A DNA stretch of 64,000 nucleotides from Pseudomonas sp. KNUC1026. Its GTDB lineage: Bacteria > Pseudomonadota > Gammaproteobacteria > Pseudomonadales > Pseudomonadaceae. The DNA is taken from positions 1,178,001 to 1,242,000 of the forward strand of contig NZ_CP087138.1 of the NCBI RefSeq assembly GCF_021650705.1. The letters are read 5' to 3'. Positions 57,208 through 64,000 of this stretch are shown here, in pieces (position 1 is the first letter of the stretch; every line of letters starts with the position of its first letter). Position numbers and translations under genes: made by a program. The notes under the pieces are model-generated. The model was not told where the DNA came from and searched no databases. It saw only the letters and a program-made list of their open reading frames with translations.

Positions 57208-57552
57208 TCAGGCGAAAACGAAATACTTGCGGACCGTCTCGACCACTTCCCAGGTGCCTTTCATGCCCGGCTCGATCACGAATACATCGCCGGCCTTCAG
57301 GTGCATGGGCTGTTCGCCTTCCGGGGTGATGATGCAGTAGCCATCCAGGAAGTGGCAGAACTCCCATTTGTCGTAGTTGACCTCGAACTTGCCAGGCGTG
57401 CAGATCCAGGTGCCCATGATCTTGCTGCCGTCCTTGGAGAGGTAGGCATTGAGGTTGACGGTATGGGGGTCGCCGCCGATGCGCTTCCATTTGGTGGCGT
57501 CGACCACCGGGGTAGGGCAGGTGTTGCGCAGCACGGTGATGAAGTCGGACAT
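57208..57552 (-). CDS. Cupin-domain protein (Cupin_3 type)
   Basis: 114 residues of a single cupin barrel: TWICTPGKFEVNYDKWEFCH and LKAGDVFVIEPGMKGTWEV. The sequence resembles the (S)-ureidoglycine/EutQ-like Cupin_3 group. It carries an acidic residue and a histidine at one usual metal position (WEFCHFLDG) but not a full set of four. ATG 57552 follows AGGAG. No operon partner is clear. Confidence 0.78.
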   Translation of the reverse strand: MSDFITVLRNTCPTPVVDATKWKRIGGDPHTVNLNAYLSKDGSKIMGTWICTPGKFEVNYDKWEFCHFLDGYCIITPEGEQPMHLKAGDVFVIEPGMKGTWEVVETVRKYFVFA

Positions 57553-57665
57553 GTTCGCTCCTCAAGGTGGGCCAAAGCCTTGCACCTTCAGGGGGCTGGC
57601 GCGTGGGGCAAGCGTCCAGCGGCGACTCGCACATGCTCGGCAGCGGCGCGGCCCGCCAGTACCGC

Positions 57666-58114
57666 TCAGGCCGGCTTGCGCATGTCCACGTGGGGGATGC
57701 CGTCTTCCAGATAGGTGTCGCCCTCGGCGACGAAGCCATAGCGCGCGTAGTAGCCGGTGAGGTGTGCCTGTGCCGAGAGGTAGAGGCCGCAGCTCGGCCA
57801 GCGCTGCTCCGCCTGTTCGAGCGCCTGGGCCATCAATTGGTGCCCAGGCCCCGGCCCCGCCCGGCGGGCGCGGTGATGACCCGGCCGATGGCGACTTCGC
57901 CCTGTTCGCGGGGCAGCAGGCGCAGGTAGGCGAGCATTTGCCCGCCTTCCTCACCCAGCAGGTGGTGGGTGTCACCGGCCAGGTCCTGGCCGTCGATGTC
58001 CAGGTAGGCGCATTGCTGCTCCACGATGAACACCTCGCAGCGCAGCTTCAGCAGGCTATGCAGCTGGGTTTTATCGAGCGCGCTGTGGTGCAGGCAGGTC
58101 CATGTCAGTGCCAC
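57666..58114 (-). CDS. elaA: ElaA-family GNAT acetyltransferase (frame broken once)
   Basis: About 149 residues after repair. The first part (LRCEVFIVEQQCAYLDIDGQ then DLAGDTHHLLG) is the ElaA signature; the acetyl-CoA loop ITAPAGRGRGLG follows. Near 57840 one base is missing; the other frame supplies LMAQALEQAEQRWPSCGLYL and YYARYGFVAEGDTYLEDGIP, ending at TGA 57666. GTG 58114 with GGAGAAG is the likely start. It overlaps the end of the MFS gene by 44 bases. Confidence 0.8.
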
Positions 58115-59455
58115 GTTGGCTTCTCCGGCGATCAGGGTCGGGGATGATCGCACGGCCCGCCGCAGTGAGCGACAAGGCTTTTGTTTCAGGCGCCCAGGCG
58201 ATCGAGATGATCGCACCCAGCAGCAGAATGGCCGCCAGCATGCCCATGGTCGGCATCAGCCCCAGCCCTGCCACGCTGATCGGCAGCAAAAAGGTGCTCA
58301 ACCCCGAGCTCAGGCGGCTGCAGGCCGTGGCCAGGCCAATGCCGCTGGCACGCAGTTCGGTGGGGAAGCTCTCCGCCGGGTACACGCCCACCAGATTGCT
58401 CACCGCCGACAGCACCAGCGTGAACAGCCCGAACAGCCCCACCATCAACCAGGCAAGGTTCCCCGGCATGATCGTCAGCAGGAACAGCGACGCGGCAAGG
58501 ATCAGGAACGAGTTGATCAAGAAGCCCCGGCGGCTGAACTTGATGGTGCAGCCAATGCCGATCAGTGCGCCGATCACCAGCAGAGCATTGAGCAGGATCT
58601 CGGTGCCCAGGCCCTCGGAGAGGTTCATGGTCTTGAGGATTACCGGCAGGAACGTGTAGATCGCAAAATACGGCATCACGATGCACACGAAGAACAGGCA
58701 GTTGAAGACCGTGCGAGTCAGGTACTCGCGGCTGAACAGCTGGCCGAAACCGGCATGCTCCGGCTCGCCGATCTCGTCGTCCAGCTCCACGTGCGGGCCC
58801 AGGTGCTTGTGCACGATGGCGCGCGCCTCCTCGATACGGCCGTGATGAACCAGCCAACGCGGTGACTCCGGCGTGCCGATCCGAAACACCAGCACCAGAA
58901 ATGCCGGCACTGCCGAAGAGGCGAGCATCCAGCGCCAGGCGTCCGGCCCCCAACTGAGCATCAAGGTGCCCACGACGGTGGCCGCCACGTAGCCGAAGGT
59001 CCAGATCACGCTGAACGAGCCCAGCAACGTACCGCGATGGCGCTTGGGTGAGAACTCGGCGAGCATCGCGTGGCCGACGCAGAAATCCCGCCCAGGGCGA
59101 TGCCCAGTAAAAGCCGGCAGATGAACAACTGCATGGGTGTGTCGGCGAAAAATTGCAGTGCCGAGGCCAGGGTGATGAGCGCGAAGCTTACGACGAAGAT
59201 TTTCTGGCGGCCCATGCGGTCGGAGAGCCAGCCGAAGAACAGGCTGCCGGCGAACAGCCCGAACAGCGCTGAGGCTGCGACCAGGCCTTGCCAGGCGGGG
59301 GAGAGGTCCATTTGCGGGGTGATGAGGGTGAGTGCGATGCCGACCAGGCCGAGGATGTAGCCGTCTGTGAAGTGGGCGCCGAACGTAAGTGCGGCGATCT
59401 TGATGTGGAATCGGCCCACCGGTAAATCATCGATCTTGAGGGTTTGCCCCGCCAT
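58071..59455 (-). CDS. MFS transporter (frame broken once)
   Basis: About 462 residues with 12 helices. The N-terminal frame has FGAHFTDGYILGLVGIALTL and FFGWLSDRMGRQKIFVV (MFS loop 2-3 signature). After a lost G near 59080 it continues AEFSPKRHRGTLLGSFSVIW and ends with YPAESFPTELRASGIGLATA, which matches sugar-porter and aromatic-acid transporters of the MFS. The substrate is not determined. Confidence 0.82.
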
Positions 59456-59736
59456 GCGAGTCTCCTGTTTTCTTGTTGTTATGCCTCAAGGCGTGGGCGG
59501 CACGCGTAATGCCCACAAGGCGTCCAAGGGTATGCAGGGGATGATCCCCCGCTCTGGCTCGGGCCTTCGGCCTGCACACGACGCGTTGGTGTCCGTGAGC
59601 GCCGTCTGCGCTTGAACAGGCTCGCAGGATGATTGGCTGCGAGCGCCTGGGGTGATGCCATTATTTTGCCTACTTGGAAGGCTTGCCCTGGGCCTGCTAG
59701 GGTGCGGCCCTCGTGAAGCAAGGAGAGGCACCTGTC

Positions 59737-60282
59737 ATGTCAGGAAACAAGGAAGGCTCGCAACGGCGGATGACGCCGGGCGAAATCACCATGGCCCGAA
59801 CAGTGTTCGGCCAGGTACTGCACTACAACAAGGTGTGGGTACACTGCGGCAGCTACCTGCCGTTCGGCCTGCAGGACAAGAACACCGGCATGACGCCCAA
59901 CGGCGAGCTGTATTTCCGCGAAGAAACCTACCTGGCGGACTTCAGCGCGTCCCACCTCTACAACCAGCACTTCTTCATTCACGAGCTCACTCACGCCTGG
60001 CAGCACCAGCAGGGCATGTGGGTACGCACGCGTGGCCTGTTCAGTTGGGCCGCCAACTACCGCTACAACTTTGGCCAAGGCAAAGTGCTGCGCCAGTACA
60101 GCATGGAGCAGCAGGCCTCGATCGTGTCGGACTGGTTCCTGCTGGAAAAGGCCGGGTTCGCGACCTGGGCCAGTGAGATCGGCAATGTCGTCAATTATCA
60201 GGGCGCGGCGGAAGAGGCGTCGATCCGCAGCGAATTCGCCTCGGTGCTGGCAGAGTTCATGGCCTCGAGGAGTGCCGCTTGA
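59737..60282 (+). CDS. HExxH metallopeptidase-like protein related to the VgrG2b C-terminal toxin domain
   Basis: 181 residues with no signal peptide. The conserved MTPGEITMARTVFGQVLHYN start, the MTPNGELYFREETY segment and the zinc motif FFIHELTHAWQHQQGMWV (HExxH), followed by YSMEQQASIVSDWFLLEKAG, match the family often annotated as 'Rhs-like' and homologous to the C-terminal peptidase of the T6SS protein VgrG2b of P. aeruginosa. ATG 59737 follows AAGGAGAGG. A lipoprotein gene overlaps its end. No vgrG, hcp or tss gene is in the window, so delivery by a T6SS is not shown. Confidence 0.75.
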   Translation: MSGNKEGSQRRMTPGEITMARTVFGQVLHYNKVWVHCGSYLPFGLQDKNTGMTPNGELYFREETYLADFSASHLYNQHFFIHELTHAWQHQQGMWVRTRGLFSWAANYRYNFGQGKVLRQYSMEQQASIVSDWFLLEKAGFATWASEIGNVVNYQGAAEEASIRSEFASVLAEFMASRSAA

Positions 60283-60707
60283 TGAAGAAATCGATTCTGC
60301 TGGCGGCGGTTGTGTTGGCCAGCGGCTGCCATGGGGGTGCCCACGCGCCGCAGGCTCACCGTGCCGCCGTCAGTGCTCAGGGCGGCCAGCTGTGCATTGC
60401 CCTGCCAGAGACGCGGCCCGGTGAATACCTGCGCTCGCTGAACGTGGAGGACGTGACCGGCGCCGTGCAACGACAAGTGCTGAGTTACCCTGGCAACCGA
60501 ACCAGTACCAGCCCGCCGTGGCGGGACAGTGCGTACCCTTGCTGGGCTTTGCCTTCGCAGCAGGGCACCGTTACAACCTGGCAGTGACGGTGGCGGTGCC
60601 CGATGTTCATGCCGGCAACGGTGTTGACCGTGGGCGCTTCTTCAGTGCCTCGTTCCACGCTGCAGGGCAAACCCGGTGCCTGGCAGGTGGAAGCCCAGGG
60701 CCGCTGA
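60282..60707 (+). CDS. Lipoprotein, possible immunity partner of the metallopeptidase (frame broken twice)
   Basis: Starts MKKSILLAAVVLASGCHGGA, a signal peptide with lipobox LASGC. Its ATG shares one base with the upstream stop (TGATG). The continuous frame is lost near 60495; a second frame carries VAGQCVPLLGFAFAAGHRYN and FFSASFHA, and a third, after about 60655, LQGKPGAWQVEAQGR ending at 60707. Repaired length is about 141 residues. Tight coupling to a gene related to a periplasmic toxin suggests a periplasmic immunity protein; this is inference. Confidence 0.65.
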
Positions 60708-60722
60708 TCACGGCCATGTGCG

Positions 60723-62319
60723 TCACCCCTTGATGAACGCGGCCTCCAGCAGTTGCCGCGTGTAATCGGCCTGGGGTGCCTCGAAGATCTGCTGCGCTGG
60801 CCCTTGCTCCACCACCTTGCCGTGGTGCACCACCATCAACTGGTGGCTGAGCGCCTTGACCACCGCCAGGTCATGGCTGATGAACAGATAGGTCAGGTTG
60901 TGCTTCACCTGCAGGCTGCGCAGCAGTTCGACCACCTGGCGTTGTACGGTGCGGTCCAGCGCCGAGGTCGGCTCGTCGAGCAGGATCAGTTCGGGCTTGA
61001 GCACCAGGGCGCGGGCAATAGCGATGCGCTGGCGCTGGCCTCCGGAAAACTCGTGCGGGTAGCGGTGGCGAGTGGCCGGGTCCAGGCCCACTTCCTTCAA
61101 CACCTCGATGATCGCCTGCTCCTGCTCTTCGGTGCTGCCGATGCCATGGATGCGCAGCCCTTCGCCGACGATCTGGCCCACGCTCATGCGCGGGCTGAGG
61201 CTGCCGAAGGGGTCCTGGAACACCACCTGCATCTGCCTGCGCAGCGGCCGCACTTGCGCAGGGTTCATTCCTTGCAGCGCTGCGCCGTTGAGCACGATGC
61301 TCCCTTCACTGCCCAGCAGCCGCAACAGAGCCAGGCCCAAGGTCGACTTGCCCGAACCACTTTCGCCAACAATGCCCAGCGTCTGCCCGCGCGGCAGGTC
61401 GAAGCTGATTCCATCGACCGCCTTGACGTGGTCGACGGTGCGGCGCAACAGGCCCTTGCGAATCGGGAACCACACTTTGAGGCCTTGCACCGCCAGCATC
61501 GTCGGCCCGGGCGGGTTCGCTGCCGGCGCGCCGCTGGGCTCGGCGCCGGAGCAGCTCGCGGGTGTAAGGGTGCTGCGGGGCGCTGAACAGTGCCTGGCAA
61601 TCGCCTTGTTCGACAATGCTCCCGCGCTGCATCACGCACACCCGCTGCGCGACGCGCCGCACCAGGTTCAGGTCGTGGGTAATCAGCAGCAGCGCCATGC
61701 CCAGGCGCGCCTGCAGGGATTTGAGCAGCTCCAGGATCTTGAGCTGCACCGTCACATCCAGCGCTGTAGTGGGCTCGTCGGCGATCAGCAACTCCGGCTC
61801 GCAGGCCAGCGCCATGGCGATCATCACGCGCTGGCGCTGGCCACCGGAGAGCTCGTGGGGCAGGGCGCGCAGGCGTTTCTCCGGCTGGGGAATGCCCACC
61901 AGCTCCAGCAGCTCCAGCGTGCGCACCCGCGCCGCCTTGCCGCTCAGGCCCTTGTGCAGACCCAGCACCTCGCCGATCTGTTTCTCGACGTTGTGCAGCG
62001 GGTTGAGCGAGGTCATCGGCTCCTGGAAGATCATCGCAATGCGGTTGCCGCGAATCTTGCGCAAGGGGCGTTCACCCAGTGCCAGCAGGTTCTGCCCGGC
62101 ATAAGTGATGCTGCCAGTGGGGTGGCTGGCCTGAGGATAGGGCAACAAACGCAGGATCGAATGCGCCGTCACCGACTTGCCCGAGCCGCTTTCGCCCACC
62201 AGCGCGAGGGTTTCGCCACGGCGGATCTGCAGGCTCACGCCTTGCACGGCCAGCGAACGCTGCTGGCCGTTGTCGAACGCCACCGACAGGTCGTGAATGT
62301 CGATCAGGGTGTCGTTCAT
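60723..62319 (-). CDS. yejF: Peptide ABC transporter ATPase YejF, two ATPase domains (frame broken once)
   Basis: About 532 residues. The first ATPase has GESGSGKSVTAHSILRLL, LSGGQRQRVMIAMALA and LLIADEPTTALD; the second has [33 protein letters not shown] and LILLDEPTSALDR. The break is near 61560, between FSAPQHPYTRELL and the linker before TMLAVQGLKVWFPIRKGLLR. A fused double ATPase is the mark of YejF, the engine of the YejABEF importer for peptides such as microcin C. Confidence 0.88.
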
Positions 62320-62320
62320 G

Positions 62321-63338
62321 TCATTTCCTTGGGTCGAAGGCGTCGCGCGCCGATTCGCCGATGAACACCAGCAGGCTCAGCATCAGCGCCAGCACGCTGA
62401 AGGCGGTGATGCCCAGCCAGGGCGCCTGCAGGTTCGACTTGGCCTGGCCGACCAGCTCGCCGAGCGAGGGCGCGCCGGCGGGCAGGCCGAAGCCGAGGAA
62501 GTCCAGGGCGGTCAGGGTACCGATGGCGCCGGTGAGGATGAACGGCATGAAGGTCATGGTCGAAACCATGGCGTTGGGCAGGATGTGATGGAACATGATC
62601 GGCCCGTCGCGCATCCCCAGCGCCCGCGCAGCGCGCACGTATTCCAGGTTGCGCCCGCGCAGGAATTCGGCCCGCACCACGTCGACCAGGCTCATCCAGG
62701 AAAACAGCAGCATGATGCCCAGCAGCCACCAGAAGTTGGGCTGCACGAAGCTGGCCAGGATGATCAGCAGGTACAGCACCGGCAGGCCCGACCAGATCTC
62801 CAGAAAGCGCTGGCCGGCAAGGTCGACCCAGCCGCCATAAAAGCCCTGCAATGCACCGGCGATCACCCCGACGATGGAGCTGGCGATGGTCAGCACCAGG
62901 GCAAAGAGCACCGAGATGCGAAAGCCGTAGATCACTCGCGCCAGCACATCGCGGCCCTGGTCATCGGTGCCCAGCCAGTTCTGCGCCGACGGTGGCGCCG
63001 GGGCTGGTACGCGCAGGTCGTAGTTGATGCTCTGGTAGCCGAACGGTATCGGCGCCCAGATCACCGTGGCATCGTGGCTGGCCAGCAGCTCGCGCATGTA
63101 CGGGCTTTTGTAGTTCGGCTCCAGCGGGAACTCGCCGCCGAAGTCGGTCTCCGGGTAACGCTCGAAGGCGGGGAAGAACCAGTGGTTGTCGTAGTGCACC
63201 AGCAAGGGTTTGTCGTTGGCCAGCAGCTCCGCGCCCAGGCTGATCACGAACAGCGCGCTGAACAGCCACAGCGACCACCAGCCGCGCTTGTTGGCCTTGA
63301 AGCGCTCCAGGCGCCGGCGGTTGAGGGGATAGCGTCAT
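62321..63338 (-). CDS. yejE: Peptide ABC transporter permease YejE (frame broken once)
   Basis: About 339 residues. ATG 63338 starts MTLSP; a base is missing soon after (near 63322) and the main frame continues with NRRRLERFKANKRGWWSLWL and ISLGAELLANDKPLLVHYDN. The periplasmic insert EPNYKSPYMRELLASHDATV and the permease loop ALGMRDGPIMFHHILPNAMV (EAA motif) are typical of YejE. It overlaps the yejB stop (TGATG). Confidence 0.88.
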
Positions 63339-64000
63339 CAGTGTTTCCTGCTCTCGAAATCGATGCGCGGGTCGACCAGGGTGTAGGTCAGGTCGCCGAT
63401 GAGTTTCACCAACAGGCCCACCAGGGTGAAGATGAACAGAGTGCCGAACACCACCGGGTAGTCACGGTTGATCGCCGCTTCGAAGCTCATCAGGCCCAGG
63501 CCATCTAGGGAAAAGATCACTTCCACCAGCAACGAGCCGGTGAAGAAGATGCCGATGAAGGCCGCCGGGAAGCCGGCGACCACCAGCAACATCGCATTGC
63601 GAAACACATGCCCGTACAGCACCCGCCGCGGGCTCAGGCCCTTGGCCTTGGCAGTGGTCACGTATTGCTTGCCGATCTCGTCCAGGAAGCTGTTCTTGGT
63701 GAGGAGCGTGAGGGTGGCGAAGTTGCCGATCACCAGCGCAGTGACCGGCAGTGCGAGGTGCCAGAAATACGTCGCCCACTTTTCCGGCCAGGCTCAGCTC
63801 GTCGAAGTTGTTGGAGGTGAGCCCGCGCAGCGGGAACCAGTCCAGATAACTACCGCCGGCGAACAGCACGATCAGCAGAATGGCGAACAGGAACGCCGGC
63901 ACCGCGTAGCCGATGACGATCGCCGAGCTGGTCCACACGTCAAAGGCGCTGCCGTGGCGCATGGCCTTGGCGATGCCCAGCGGTATGGAAACCAGGTACA
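63338..64000 (-). CDS. yejB: Peptide ABC transporter permease YejB, partial at the window edge (frame broken once)
   Basis: C-terminal two thirds of a DppB-type permease: [20 protein letters not shown], then after an extra G near 63775 [40 protein letters not shown] (EAA loop) and [19 protein letters not shown] near the end. The N-terminus lies beyond 64000. Together with yejE and yejF it forms a minus-strand operon; the binding protein gene yejA is expected further upstream, outside the window. Confidence 0.87.

Overview
The window reads as chromosomal DNA of a gamma-proteobacterium, almost certainly a Pseudomonas of the P. putida / P. entomophila type. Reasons: high G+C with Pseudomonas codon habits; the core order mfd, gap, sthA, lolCDE, queF, mlaA, rssB-rssC, tal, dusA; a clean FliA-type promoter before a chemoreceptor gene; Pseudomonas-type REP palindromes; and an IS110-family element lying among REPs.

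Layout. 1-10.4 kb: a chemoreceptor, an acetyltransferase, a REP palindrome, gene remnants, an SNF2 helicase, mfd and gap. 10.4-12.1 kb: an IS110-family element with its 5' non-coding region and flanking REPs. 12.1-16.1 kb: an exported argininosuccinate-lyase-like enzyme with a LysR regulator and an MHS-family organic acid symporter. 16.5-30.9 kb: core block with sthA, a glycerophosphodiesterase, two PilZ proteins, the lipoprotein sorting operon lolCDE, a sensor kinase/regulator pair, queF, mlaA, the RpoS-control pair rssB-rssC, transaldolase and dusA. 31.0-38.9 kb: an accessory block, all on the minus strand, in which a small secreted protein and three tandem paralogues of unknown function precede a complete MacAB-TolC-type exporter. 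38.9-40.0 kb: gene-poor, partly AT-rich DNA. 40.0-48.5 kb: a candidate biosynthetic cluster with an AHL-type LuxR regulator, anthranilate-synthase-like TrpE and TrpG, an acyl-adenylate ligase, a GNAT enzyme, a haem-oxygenase-like diiron enzyme, a flavin reductase, an EamA exporter and an alpha/beta hydrolase. 48.5-64 kb: mostly ordinary genes (lipoprotein, FAD oxidoreductase, M48 peptidase, phosphatidylcholine synthase, uronate dehydrogenase, LysR, VOC, GST, cupin, GNAT, MFS), a possible metallopeptidase/immunity lipoprotein pair, and the Yej peptide importer, which runs off the right edge.

How the parts may work together. The 40-48.5 kb cluster can be read as a pathway: TrpE/TrpG turn chorismate and glutamine into an anthranilate-type aminoaryl acid, the ligase activates it, the GNAT may form an amide, the diiron enzyme and flavin reductase oxidise it, and EamA exports it, all under an acyl-homoserine-lactone-type receptor. 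I know of no described product that matches this gene set; this is the best candidate for an undescribed system. The paralogue/exporter block is the second candidate.

Caution on sequence quality: at least 25 single-base frame breaks occur, many in homopolymers and many in genes expected to be intact (mfd, gap, lolD, queF, yejBEF). They look like uncorrected sequencing indels rather than gene decay. I therefore give full spans for such genes and state where the frame breaks.
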